Part shown: piece by piece, positions 37,963 through 51,100 of the stretch | Layout of the letters: every line of letters starts with the position of its first letter | Position numbering within the stretch: position 1 is the stretch's first letter | Origin: Pelecanus crispus | Lineage: Eukaryota > Chordata > Aves > Pelecaniformes > Pelecanidae | Reading direction: 5' to 3' | NCBI RefSeq assembly: GCF_030463565.1 | Contig: NC_134646.1 | Span: 14,040,001 to 14,104,000 of the forward strand | DNA: 64,000 nt | The notes under the pieces: model-generated | Databases searched by the model: none | What the model was told of the DNA's origin: nothing | The model's input: the letters and a program-made list of their open reading frames with translations, nothing else | Translations under genes and position numbers: made by a program

Positions 37963-40914
37963 CTGCAATGTGAAACGCTGCCCAAAACTTAATATAAAAA
38001 CCCCCATCATTACCATTCTGGTTTGAACTGCCACCGCAGGAGAACAGGAAGGAGTCCTGTTGCCATTTTCTCTAAAGTAGGACACTAATAATGTTCTTCT
38101 GCATGCTGTATTTACAGAAAATTTTCACAGGTAATACTACTTAAGGTAAAGTAAATGCTAACAGTTTTTGTTGACCGAAGTTTGGTTTTGCTTTCCAAGT
38201 TAAAGAAATAAAGCTATTTTAGAATTTTTTTTTAAAGTCTTGACAATGAGCTATAGATATTTTATTAGTAAAAAGCAGTAAATCCATTTTCTCCTTTACA
38301 GTGCCAGTCATTTAGGTATTATTCACTTCATGTCCTTTTACCAGCTTTAATCATTTTTTAAGAAGCTACTTGTCCCCTTGTTCTACAATAGACAAATGGG
38401 AAGACAGTTACTTTACATAGTTGTCCCCCTCTTACTCTTTTGCACTTTTAGCTGGGAAGTTCTAGGGTTTTTTCCATTTTACTGGAATCTTCCTCCCCAG
38501 CACACTGCTTGCTGTAAAATTCTCTCTTCGGCTACGGTGTTCAAAACCAAACAGTCTCTCCATTTACCAACTTGTGTCTTCAGATGCTCACAACTTTCAC
38601 AGAAGTCTTTTCTAAATATTGTTCACATTCTTCCTACAGAGATCTTCCAGTTATGCTATGACGACTCATCTACAAGCTCAGTTTCATGAAGGAAAAACAG
38701 GAGGAAGGGAGAAGAGACTAGTGGCCAGTGTTTGGCAATCCGAGAGATGCAAGATAAATGCAGCAGGCCAAGGGACAGACAAAGAAAGTGATAAATGTGA
38801 AGCAGAAATACTCAACAGAGGTTCCACAGATATGGGTACTTCCCCAGTAGGATAATATTCACCTAATTCAACTTTCTAGAGCCTAATTTAGCTAGCTTAG
38901 TCCACCGTAATCAATGAAGAGAAAAAAATCCTCTAAAAGGAGATTCAGAATAGAAAACCTTTATTACAGTTGGTAATTAAGCACAGATTTTGTCAAACGA
39001 TATGAATACTTTCCCTGATTCTGTCTTCTGTTACACCAATCTACGCCTAGAGACTCATTTCATGCCATGACGTTATACGTATGAAAACGACAGATAATAG
39101 GCCTGTTATGAGATGCTTCTGATCTATACAAGCAAGGTTGAGAAGTGAAAAAAAAAAAGTGTCGTTATTTCCACGAGGTCCAACTGCGAACAAGTGGTAT
39201 AATCATAAGGGATAAGGTTTGTTCATCCCTATGCACGCTGCATCTTACCTCAACGCCTAAGCCTGTAAAGAGCTGCAGGTTGCACAGCTTTTCCTCCACC
39301 CTCCGTCTCACACAAATGCCTAGAAGGATGTGTTTGCTCTACTGAGCAACGTCATTCTGAAAGCCTCTTAAAAAGTATGAGCAATTGCAAATTACTTTGA
39401 GGACTTGTCAGCACTCTTCAAAATACTCCCAGTGTCAGAGCATTCGAATACGCATCCAGAGTTTGGTAACTTACCAAGCAAAAACAATGCACACTGATTA
39501 TGTCGGGTGTTTTTGTCTGCTTGGCATCACTGTGCGATCAGGTTAGCAAAAGTCCTGTCCAGAAAACAGTAACTCCTGTCCAGGGCACCCTATATTTGTT
39601 TCTCTAGGCTGCAGACAACCGGCACTGTAATGCCATTCAAAGCTCAACATGGAAAACACTGGCACATTCAGACACTAATCCTCCCCAAACCTAGTTACTC
39701 ACTCAAATGGTGTTTGAAATAATAGAGATGAGACCACATCCTCCAACACTTACAAAATTAGAAAAGAACCTATGCTACAGAAGTCAGGAGTCCAAGAAAG
39801 CATGGGTTTGGACTAATTGCTTTTGATATTCCACTTGATAATGCCAAAACCTCAAGCCTCAATACTGAAGTTGGAAAGAAGTTTATAGCGGCAATCCAAG
39901 AACTAAAAGTCACAGATGCAACAACACTGCCTAATCCAAATAGCAGCTTGACAATCTGTGCATTTTACAGCATTTGTTCTATCTGAAGAAAAATTGATCT
40001 CAATTTATGGCCCCCAGACACAGGGTACACTAGGAGAACAGCAGGAAGCTTACCAGCATCAAGCAGTAAACATGAGTGACAGCGCAACAGCTCAAGTAAT
40101 AAAAAGGAACAGAAAACTAGAATTTAGAGGAAGCTAAAACCTTGGGAACAGAGTTACATGGCACAGTACTTTTTTTGGCAATGCTATTTCACAGAATTCC
40201 AGATACCAGTAGTGGGTTGTAAATTGCTTAAATTGAGGCAAGGAGAAAATTCCAGCCAGGTACAATTGTAATTAACTTTCTAAAATTGAAATTACCCTGA
40301 TTAAGTATTACGTACCTACCTCCAACCTGGGGTTTTTTTGTTTGGTTTGGGTTTGGGTTTTTTTGCACATCTGTGTATAATCACACATTCATGTTATCTG
40401 TATACATACATAGGTATGTATACTGGAGCTGGGGACAAATGTCCATCGGCACCTTGCACTTCCAAACAGATTACAGAAAGTCTTATACATTAAAAGAAAC
40501 AATTGCGTTTGAAAAAGCAGAGGTTTACTGGTAACAATAAAAACACTTGCACCCTCATCTGCAGAAGTAACATCAAGCTACCAATAAAAGTTATTTAAAT
40601 AAGTATTCTTTTTCAAAGTAAGCCTGCATTTCCCTTGGCAGTTCTGAAAGAAAAATAATTCTCTACCTCACTAGAAATTTAGATACACTTTCTTCCTCTG
40701 AATGGAGACAACGCAAATGATGAAGATGGTTAAATACAAAACTGAAGGGTATCTCCAGAAGGATTTTAATTATAAAATTATTTTTTTAAAAACACAAATA
40801 GCTGTTGACTGCAGGCCAAATGAAGTACTACATAAAGAGCAGAGAACTTTTGAATCAAAATACCATCTTCGTATATTTTAAGTATTATGCCAATGGCAAC
40901 TAGCTTTTACATAC
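37963..40914. other. Non-coding stretch, no gene recognised
   Basis: AT-rich sequence without recognisable exons or transposons. A G/T-rich stretch at 40,329-40,364 repeats GGTTTGGGTTT-like units. Confidence 0.5.
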
Positions 40915-41280
40915 CTTAAAGGGAAGGGATACTGGTTTAACCCTGTGCATGCAAGACCACGCGCTGCTTGTTAAACCCTTCACACGGTCAAAAGCCAGAG
41001 GCCCCCGTCAATGCCTCGGAGATCCGAGGGAAGAACGCTTCAGCCGCCGTGCTGCTCCCCTGCAGACGGGGCCCGGAGGAGAGGAGCAGCGGAACGCTAG
41101 GGCGGCCCGGCGGCAGGAGCCTCTGCAGCCTCCCAGGGCAGGACTCGGGACACACGGCAGTCACAGCGGGACTTAGCCCCAGTGGGGGAACCTCACGTGA
41201 ACGGCTTGTGAGATCCACAGGGTTCACCCTTGACGTAGGCACACCCGTCACAGTTATTTACAATAGCCTTCACCGGTGAC
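40915..41280 (-). promoter_or_regulatory. Small CpG island with possible minus-strand first exon
   Basis: Around 41,000-41,280 I count about 20 CpG dinucleotides in roughly 260 bp, while the surrounding DNA is AT-rich and CpG-poor. On the minus strand, the island is followed by an ATG at 40,950, 12 codons (MHRVKPVSLPFK) and a strong donor TTTAAG|GTATGTAA at 40,915/40,914. This could be an internal promoter and first exon for a transcript covering the 28-38 kb exon candidates. It could also be an enhancer or an orphan CpG island. Confidence 0.35.
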
Positions 41281-42156
41281 CAGTGGCGTGAGGGAACTGT
41301 TCTCAGAAGCAAGTTTTAACATCCCAGAAACGGCAAAGATCAGGCAACGCTACACCGGGGAGAACACTCCCTTGCTTTAGAAACTAGTAATTACTGAGGG
41401 GAAGTACAGCTTCTGCTGCTTCATATGAAATGCTTTAGCTAATATGTGATATCCTGATTAGAGGTTGGAAGGAAGATGGCTGAAACAACATGCAAAAGTT
41501 TCTCAACGATTTTATATTCCCACAGGTTCATTTCCGCCAGCTTCACCACACAGCAAAGAATAGCCACTGCAGCAAGATTTGACAGAGGACACCTGAAACA
41601 ACCCTCAGAATTTTAATTATTTATAAGGTAACAGAAGCGTTGCTCTAGTGCTGTTTTCTTTAGTATGTTGCCAGAGAAAATAGATGCAAGAAATCAGTAA
41701 TTTCTAAATGGCACATCCACTTCCAGTCAACACCAGCAGCACAGCAACTAACAGTTACAAGACTTATTTCCTCTTATAAAATGGTGACCACTAACTACAT
41801 GAAGTCACTGTGTCTAAAATTAGATCCTCAGACTTAATCCACTTATGCACAACATTTCTCCGGGAAGATCCTAGCTGCTTCCTCTTCAAGAGAGTGGCAG
41901 GAGTATTTACCATACGGAAGATCTTATGCTATCCAACAATTAACAAATATTCCTAGGTTAGCATTGTGAAAGGAGTATTCAACCACTTGCAGATACAAGC
42001 AAGTGCCCACTCCTTAAAGTGAAATTTTGCAATTGCTCTGTAGAGCAACAGAGGTAAACACTGCAAGACATTTTAAAACATATCTCAACAGCTCTAATAC
42101 ACTAACTTTAACATATACCAGACTACTTCCTTGCTAAATTAAATGGTCTAAATATT
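41281..42156. other. Non-coding stretch between small CpG island and CR1
   Basis: AT-rich sequence. I see no exon or repeat in it. Confidence 0.55.
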
Positions 42157-43352
42157 CATAGAATCATAGAATGGGTTGGGTTGGAAGGGACCTTAAAGAT
42201 CGTCTAGCTCCAACCCCCCGGCCACGGGCAGTGACACTGTCCACTAGACCAGGCTGCTCAAAGCCCCGTCCAACCTGGCCTTCAGCGCTTCCAGGGATGG
42301 GGCACCCACAGCTTCTCTGGGCAACCGGTTCCAGTGCCTCACCACCCTCAGAGTGAAGACTTTATCTACCCTCTTTCAGTTTAGAGCCGCTACCCCTTGT
42401 CCTATCACTACCTGCCCTTGTAAAAAGTCCCCCTCCAGCTTTCTTGTAGGCCCCCTTCAGGTACTGAAAGGCTGCAATAAGGTCTCCCTGCAGCCTTCTC
42501 TTCTCCAGGCTGAGCAACCCCAACTCTCTCAGCCTGTCTTCACAGGAGAGGTGCTCCAGCCCTCAGATCATCTTCATGGCCCTCCTCTGGACTCACTCCA
42601 ACAGGTCCATGTCCTTCTTGTGCTCGGGGCCCCGGAGCTGGACACAGTGCTCCAGGTGGGGTCTCACGAGAGCAGAATAGAGGGGGCAAGTCACCTCCCT
42701 CAACCTGCTGGCCACGCTTCTTTTGATGCAGCCCAGGACACGGTTGGCTTTCTGGGCTGCAAGCGCACGTTGCCGGGTCATGCTCATCCATCAGCACCCC
42801 CAAGTCCTTCTCCTCAGAGCCAGTCTCAATCCACTCTCTGTGCAGGCTGTATTTGTGCTTGGGATTGCCCCGACCCATGTGCAGGACCTGGCACTTGGTG
42901 TTGTTGAACATCACGAGGTTCGCACAGGCACACCTTTCAAGCCTGCCAAGGCCCCTCTGACGGCATCCCTTCCCTCCAGTGCGTCGACTGCACCACTCAG
43001 CTTGGTGTCATCGGCAAACTTGCTGAGATGCACTCAGTCCCACTGTCCACAGCGCCGACAAAGATGTTAAACAGTGCCAGTCCCAATACCAGCCCCTGAG
43101 GAAAGCCACTAGTCACTGGTCTCCACTTGGACATCGAACCGTTGACCACAACTCTGAGTGCAACCATCCAGCCAATTCCTTATCCAGCGAGTGGTCCATC
43201 CGTCAAATCCGTGTCTCTCCACTTTAGAGACAAGGATGTCGTGTGGGACAGTGTCAAATGCTTTGCACAAGTCCAGGTAGGTGATGTCAGTTGCTTTTCC
43301 CTTACCCACCAATGCTGTAAACCCCTCGTAGAAGGCCACCAAATTTGTCATA
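42157..43352 (-). mobile_element. CR1 LINE, 5'-truncated, minus orientation
   Basis: The left end reads CATAGAATCATAGAATGGGTT, the reverse complement of the CR1 3' terminus with its octamer repeats. On the minus strand the element carries decayed reverse-transcriptase ORF2 sequence. [16 protein letters not shown] and WIRNWLDG lie in 43,109-43,351, and AAQKANRVLGCIKRSVASR lies in 42,593-42,787. The pieces fall in different frames, so the copy is dead. It is about 1.2 kb of a roughly 4.5-kb consensus, 5'-truncated as most CR1 copies are. Its orientation is the same as MGARP and ELF2. Confidence 0.96.
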
Positions 43353-44355
43353 GAAATGGAAATTTTTAAGGCTTTAGATATTTTAACTACTACCTTATAT
43401 TTTTTCCTATGTAAACAGTAATAGTTACTACAAATATACTCACTTGTACTTTTTATTAGCTCTATTACTTTTAGCAGATCGGACCAAGTATTCTTTTAAA
43501 ATGTTATTTGTAACGGACTGGTTTGCAGACAAGCACAGGAGCTATTCACACATGAATTAAAATCCCATTCATACCTAGACCCTTCACAAAAGTCAGCCAT
43601 TTGAAGTGCTGCACCATTTCTCAAGTTCATTTGTTAAAAAGGCAATTAAGAGGCATCCATTCCTCACTGGAGTCACCAAGGAAAAAGGTGAAAACAATTT
43701 CTGAATCTGCTAATACCTTTCAAGGTACTATGATAACCTCCCATGGACTAGCAGTCAAAATACTTTTAATCTCAGTTTGACCTGCATTTTAGATATATCT
43801 TCTCAAGTAGAGGTTGGTTTCTCAAAGTCAGTCAAACATAGGTGTGCAGTAAAGATTCCGTGTTTAACTGAAGCTGAAAACTGCTTCAGTGGTTTTCATA
43901 TTTGCTACAGCCACACTGAAGCCTTCTCTTCCAAAGCAAGAATTAGAATGAAGTTTCTCTTTCATGATAGGCTAGCAAGTTTTTTTTGTTGGTGGTGGTG
44001 GTTTGTTTGGTTTTTAAGTGAAGACACCAGATACAAACATTTGCTGCTTTCCTATTGACTGAGAAATTGCAATTGCTTTATGTGTGTCCCTTCTGACTTT
44101 AGCTGAACACATCAAGAGGTACGAGGATAAGCCATTGCTCTATCCTTACAGGTTAGCAGTAAAAAAAAAAGTTTGCTAAAAAAATCAAGTTCAATTATAA
44201 TCCTGTATTTTGTACAACTTATGGATAGGTTTGCATTTGTATTATTGTGATTTTTTAAAATTACAGTAAACCAAAATATTTCAAACAACCTGACCGTTCA
44301 ACATACTGAGTGTGTAGCCACTAACTGATTTAAGCGTCTAATACCAATTTGATGT
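43353..44355. other. Sequence downstream of MGARP, no gene seen
   Basis: AT-rich sequence with nothing recognised other than a short GGT trinucleotide run near 43,991-44,001. Confidence 0.55.
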
Positions 44356-44361
44356 TTTATT
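44356..44361 (-). terminator. MGARP: Possible MGARP polyadenylation signal
   Basis: The minus strand reads AATAAA about 515 nt after the MGARP stop codon at 44,877. It is a plausible 3' end for the transcript that terminates in exon 4. The cleavage site was not determined. Confidence 0.45.
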
Positions 44362-44876
44362 GAATTTTGAAATTTTAGCCTAGTATATCCTTAACACTGA
44401 GATCATGACAACATTTTGGTTGCTATGCAAAGTTCTGTTCAAGTTACATTGACAGAACAGCTATAATTACTTTCGGTGAGTATCTCAGGAATGGCCAGTG
44501 AAATAAAATGTTTAGATTCCTTAACAAACCTTTAAGAACCAGGTCACCGAAACAACTGTTCAACAGGCCAAGATACATGCTCACCTCAATATATGACCTT
44601 AAAGAAGAGAAACAGAATGGTGTAGTAAAATAAACTTTTCATTCTACTAGTTTTGGACAGTAACTCTGGTGCCACAGGCAGCATGCTTTTAGAGACACTG
44701 ATTTAATAAACTTCATTACCTTATGTTCATGATATGTCAAGGTAACACCTGAATTAGTTTTCACTGCAGGACAAACTCTGTTAGGAATACTGACGTTTGT
44801 TCGCAATGCTCTGTAGTAAGAGGCAGAGTTTTAGAACCCACACCACACACACACACGCAAGAACCGCATTCATAAG

Positions 44877-45115
44877 TTAACCTTGCACGGCAGCAGCTTC
44901 TGAATTAGCAGCAACTTCCAAATTAGCAGCAGCTTCCTGCTGTGCTTCCTCCGCAGCAGGGGGTGCCTCTGGAGCCGGTAAGTCATTCTCCCCTCCAGTT
45001 TCTGGGGACACCCCAGCACTCTCATCCTGTGCTGCAGGTCCAGCAGCAGCTACTGCATCAGCCTCTTCCGTGGCTGTCTTTGCTTCAGTGACTTCAGCCG
45101 TCTCGTCTTCATCAC
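44877..45115 (-). CDS. MGARP: MGARP exon 4, acidic C-terminus
   Basis: The acceptor CCTTAAAAG|GT at 45,115 continues phase 1: GDEDETAEVTEAKTATEEAD, then an Ala/Glu/Pro-rich tail ending NSEAAAVQG and TAA at 44,879-44,877. The last codons read CAAGGTTAA, in which GTTAAC could act as a weak phase-1 donor that would remove the stop. Confidence 0.87.
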
Positions 45116-48100
45116 CTTTTAAGGATTTATTTAATACAATAAAGAGAGTAAAGCGCATGCATGCAACACAAATTCACCAACTACTTTTCACCACCATCCT
45201 CATTTAAATTTAAAATGGGAAGCTAAGCTTTGGGATCAGAATTTATAAAGTCAAGAAATTGATAATTAATGCCCCCGTACTGTCTAATGTGGCACCAGAA
45301 AAGCCGTTTACAAGATGAAGAAACCATATTCTTAATTACTGAGGTTCGTAACTGCTTCAGTGTAATACAGAAAGAAACTGTGGCTTACAGCAAGTGACTA
45401 CAAGAGGTGAGAGTGCAGGGAAGGATAAGAAAGGGCCACACCAAGCCTTGCTTCAAACCCACTCTGCTGAAAGGGCCAGTGATAGTGCACTCGTGGGCGT
45501 CACAGGGAGCCGGATTCTTGTCCAGTTCGCACCAGCAGCGGAGTTACCGCACTGGGAATTAGGCATTTGCTACCTTACTTGGAAGCTCTTGCGGAGTTTA
45601 TTATCCATCAGGCTCACAGCTTAGCACTGCAACCCAAGGTGTGGCTTCAGTTTGCACAGGGCTGTTTTCCAGGTGGCTAACTTGGCTGGCAATAGCTCCA
45701 ATAACGCCGAGCCCAACAAGTGATTAGTTTTCAGATGGGTTTTGTGCCACCTCTTAGCTCTACACTGCCACCGGTACTCTGCTATCCCTATTCACCCTGC
45801 CTTCCTCAAAGCCATATTGAATGCACTGCGACCACTGCAAGAGCCACGGCACGCAAGTAAGAAAGGGAAGGTCTGCAGGGCGGAATAAAACAGGGGACCC
45901 TTACTGAAACTATGTGTATATAAGTAAGAAAATAACTTGGTAATTTTAAGTGGTCAGACTCATTTTACTGGAGATATGACCACTTATGACTGACCATTTT
46001 CTTCCTACAAGCCCCAGTTGTCTTTTAAATACTTGTCTACACTGCTGTGGGTCGGACTCTTTAGAATCTGAAAAACTCAGTGTTTCCCAATCATGCATTA
46101 CTTCAAACTCAGCTGAGACAAGTCATTAAAAACTAACAGCACAAAGCGACAAGGATGCACAATCACCATGCAAACATGCGCTAAGATCAAGTTAACAAAA
46201 GAAAGTTATATACCAAGTGTTCATTGCAAGTTTACCACTAGAACCAACTCACCATGTGAAAAATAGAACTGGAAATCAAGTTTGTAACACAGTGTAAACT
46301 AAGTGAGAATAGAAAGGAAAGAGCTTAAAGAGACATAGTCAGAATTTATTTCATTCTTCTATATCTGTTTAAAAGCTAAACAGATCAATTTTAATTCTTG
46401 GTTTTCTTATGCTAGCGCAAGCTCATGTTTTTGTGTCCAACTTTAAACACAAGGCTATTCACTCCTTAGTAAAAGTCAAAGCTTTGTATTATGCAACCTG
46501 ATCATGTCCCTTTAAGAGAATGCTAGATTTAAAAAAAAAAAACAAAACTAAGTTGATTACACAAAGAAAAGACTAACAGCCAAGCTCAGCATTCAGTACA
46601 TTTTATTGGACAGTCAAATATAGAGTGCATTCATTCAGAACAGCCAGCTTCTCAATCTCAGAACTGCCTTCTACAACGCAGATTCAGTAATAAGCTCAAT
46701 ATGGTTTGGCCTTGCAAACATAGGTAGTTCTTTTCAAGTCCCACAAGTATGGAGTTTTACAATAGAAGGTATAAAGTCATCCCAAGGTAGGCTGCAAGGT
46801 ACGCAATGGTGAACGACTGTCCTTTCTTTGTATTTAACTTCCTCAGGTTTGGAAACAGATTTCCCTTGTATTTTAGTCTGGAAAGTGTAAAAGCAGAGTA
46901 TAGATTAGAAAGATTGAATCAGCTTGCATCAAGTTAAAAAGAAAAGTCATTGCTAAAGAAGAAGGAAATCAGGAACAAGTTTAAAGGAGACACATGCAAA
47001 TGGAAGACAAAACTCAGTATTTGCTAAATAAGCAAGTAGAATGTTCTGGAAGGCAAACATCATTTTACAGTTCAAATGATGCCCCAGACTTCCTACTGCT
47101 ACTTCGAGTCAGGCTTCTGCCAGGGGCTTTTTTAAATCCCTCCCTCCCTAAATTTGAGAGTAGCTGTCAGTTAAGAAGAGCTACAGAAAATTTTCTATTA
47201 GATCTTTTTTTAAATGTCTGATATCATTAAAATACCATTAAATATCACTTCAACCCTCTAAGAAACAAACAAGCCTAGAATAGCATGTGATTGTTTCTCT
47301 TGTTTTGACAGCCTTGTTTGCTGTCAAAGCAAATGTGTAAAGCACATGCAGTGCTTTATAATAGACATTTGGGGTTTGGGCACAAGGGGAGAATTTTCCT
47401 TGGGATGAGAAACCACAAAAATAATTTGTGTCAGGAGAGTCTCTCTCTGATCATCTGCTCCCTGGTATTAAGTTCTTCCAGCTAGAAAGTTCTCCTCTTA
47501 CCATAGGACATGTAGCAAATATGCCATGAATGTGCTGTTTGGCATGCTGCTTTTCTATCCACCGCTTCATATTGCTACCAGCACTGTTTTATAGCTTACT
47601 TTAAGCTTGATTTTATGTAACCCTAAAAAATATTAGATTACTTTGAGAACAGAATTTTTAATTGCTCTTATCAGCAATGCTTACTGTGAAAAAGTGTAAG
47701 GACTAACTGAATCTAAAGAATGTGTGGGGAAAGAAGCTGCAGTGGCGCTTCTGGGAAAAGCAATACTACGGTAACATCTGTGACAAGATACACGCAAAAA
47801 TACAACTGCAGAGAACAGGGGAAAAGCGGCGGGGAAGAGAAACATCAATCCTTTTGAGAAAGCACACAGAGGATTCCATAGGAAAAGTAAGAACAGAAAC
47901 CTCTTTTGGGAGGATACAGTTGGGAATGAAGAAGGATTTTAAAAAGAGCTGATTCAACAGTAGTTTTGTATCGTGAATTGGAATTAGCTACTCAGAAGTC
48001 CAATTCAAAACTCTGGGTTGAGCATTTATTCAGAAGTCAAATGTTGAAAATAATATAAGAAACAAGTTTCAACTGTGTTCGCTGTATGGCCTCAGCAATG

Positions 48101-51100
48101 TTTTGGACTTCTTACTGTTGATAATAAGGAAGGCAGCAATCATCTGCCATTGGCTGTGACATTTCTGTAAATTACTAAGCAGCCCCAAAGCATCAGATTA
48201 TGGGAAGTCTGGAGAGCACCCGAACTCAGAATTAAGTAAGTTACAGAGCCTTCAGTGGGTCAACAGCACCACTGACTCGGCAGGTATCCCATTCAAACAT
48301 TTTGGTAGACTAGGGTTAAAACTCAGTACCTTGCAGAAGTGAACCTTAAGAGAAAAAGAGGGAATACGCTGACATCATTTTGAGTGCCCTGGAAGGTTTG
48401 CTTCATGCTTTCACACCTACCATGTTCTTCTGACTACGTTAGTCAGAACGTAACGAGTGTAACCCTCCTTTCTTCCCCAAACAGCAGATGACTAGGTCAC
48501 TAGGAGAAAATGTCTACTTTGGTCCAGGTTAGATTTTTTTTATTTTAGGGACAAGGAAGGATTGCATTAAAATTGTGGCCGAATTCTCAGCATTTAAAGA
48601 ATTCAGTTTAAAAACTGTATTGCTTCCAGCTGCTTAAGAGAAAGGAAATTAAGGTGGTTTGCCATTTTCAATCTTAAAATCTGTAATTTTAAAGTTCTAA
48701 AACTAAAGGATGTGTTGTGGAACCTCAAGACTAACAACTTCAAAAGAAACAATTTTAGAGGCAGACAATTCAAAGCATGTTCTCACAGCGAAGGCAAAAT
48801 TTAAACTCAGCATACTTTATTCAAATCTATTCTTTGCGTGCATATGAATAAATCAATTCTCTAGATGTCAGCATCAGAAAAAATAAGGCACAGCTTCAAG
48901 AGCTATGGCTTCATTAATTTATTTAATTTTTAAATAACAACTAAATAAAAATATAAAAGATCCTTAAGAAGTCATTTTTTCCAGTTGCTCTTCCTAGCAA
49001 GGCCATGCTTGCCAAAGTTCTATCTTTTATATTAATGCCACCGTAACACTAATTGATGTAGACGGAGACAACATTCCATTACAAGTATCTGAACTAACAT
49101 GGTCTAATTATTTAAGCATGAAGAGCTAAGGAAGGATTTGCCATACATTTAGGTGGTGTCTGATTTTCATTTAATCCTAAATTAAAAAGAACAAAATCAA
49201 AGTTGTGGGACAAGAAATGGGTCCCAGTTACAATATTTTTTAAAAATGTAGGGTTTTTTTCCTATTGAACTGTGTTCCCTGATGGCATGTGGCCTGGAGC
49301 CAAACTGTCGACTGAGAAAAAGATATTATCTCCTTCCCTCCCAACAAACAAAAGAACAAAACTGATTTTGACAGCATTATGCATTTAGTCAAGTTTCATT
49401 AAGCTTCCAGCAAATCAAATGCAAATACCCAATATACAATTAATGGTTGGCACATCAACTCCTTCCATGCAAAGAGACTCCTGCAGGTTGATCACAGCCC
49501 AGATTCACTGCGTAAACATTAAGTCCATTCCCAAAATTTGTGCCGAAGTAGCTCTGTAACAGAACACTGCACAACCACCTTTGTCTTTACTCCCAGTCAC
49601 AGAGCTCAGGCAAGGACTTGGACAGGTTTAAGGCCCAATTAGACACTCTAGAAATCTGTTCCAGATCCTCATGTACCCGGGGAACAAGAGAGAAGAGCGC
49701 AACTCACCCTTGCTTGGCCAAGGTTTATTTTTCCGTGCCTCAGCTCTCTCATGAAGAATATTCATGTGTTCAATATAGTTGCTACGAGATGAACTGACTG
49801 TTCTGTAGGCCTGAAAGGAAATTATACCCAAACTTATTGCTACATCCCTACAAAGTTACCAAACAAAAAGAGGGGAGAGGGAGAGAAGGGTTTTCAAGCA
49901 ACTGCTACTGCTCATCTTAAAAGACATATCAAATTATGCTAAGCAAGGTTAAAAAAAAAAAAACTACCTTGCTATACTAACATTTTTATACATTTCATAT
50001 TTCTCCATTGTTAGAAAGCAAAGACAATATACCATACCGCTTTCAAAGTGCTGCGGTGTTTCAGGAATTGAACACAGTATTTTAAAAGACAATTGCAGTC
50101 AGATTATTTTAAGAAAAAAAACTACAGTAAAAAGGTGACAGCAAGAGAATTTATTATTCCTCCAGATATGCAGTCACACAGGTTTGATATTTTGAACAAG
50201 TAGAAGCTACTTACCATTCAAGAGGATTATTTTGTGGGAGCGGGAAACATGCACCTCTCTGGGATGGGCTAGACACTATCTCAAGTCTTGGGGGATGAAA
50301 GGAAGCTATGAAATGGGGGCTTTAGGGACGTGAAGCACACAGTCCGATATATTTAGATGCAGGGAAGAGAACGATTACCAAAAAGCTTGACAAAAGCAGA
50401 TGTTTACAAAACTTTAATGTGCTTTTTCTAAGTAATTAATATTCTTATCTTTCATTGTGCCCCAATTAACAAGGTTCATAATCTTCCCCGTGTGGCTTCA
50501 GACAGCTTGCTTCACATCTGTCTTGCCTGCTTTGATATAGTCTTAATGTTTGTTTGACAAGAAGGGGCAAGGGGTTAGAGGCAGATGCCTTACTCCATCT
50601 TTGGACACATTGATTCCACAGTTTTAAACATGTTTGCCACTAAGAATGACAACAGCACTAGATATCAAAGTAACAGTGAAACAGGCAAGCAACAGGCATT
50701 CAGTTTCACCAGTTCTCTTGAACTGATTTTTAAGTTAGGCTATATTTAATTCTATGCTACAACATCCACATTCTATTGACGGTTTGCGTCTTGACCATAT
50801 TATTTAACCCAGAACACACCTTACGCCATGCCAACCCAGAAAGCACAAGCAGCTCCATTCCCAAACACTTACATAAAATAAACCACCAAAAGCAGCAACA
50901 CCAGCAAGGAGATAGTAAATCATGCTCTCTCCAGAAGAGCCAGGAACACTCCCAGATGACATCTGGCGAAGAGGTGCTATAAAAACCATTATTGAAATTG
51001 ATGTAAAGTGCTGCTAAAATACGATCACAAAATAGAATGACGGAATCTGAACTTTCTATGGGAAAGGATCATTTAAGAAGATGTAACGAAGCAGAGAGGT

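Larger units (their letters stand above)
45116..49707 (-). other. MGARP: MGARP intron 3, with a possible alternative terminal exon
   Basis: This is a 4.6-kb AT-rich intron between exon 3 (donor GTGAGTT) and exon 4. It contains the exon-like open segment at 46,734-46,877 described separately. Nothing else is recognised. Confidence 0.75.

Noticed and set aside
42171-43369. Open frames up to 184 codons on the plus strand
   Set aside because: They are antisense or sense pieces of the CR1 element, not host genes.
44845-44862. Short CA-repeat
   Set aside because: Only a few units; not worth annotating as a microsatellite.
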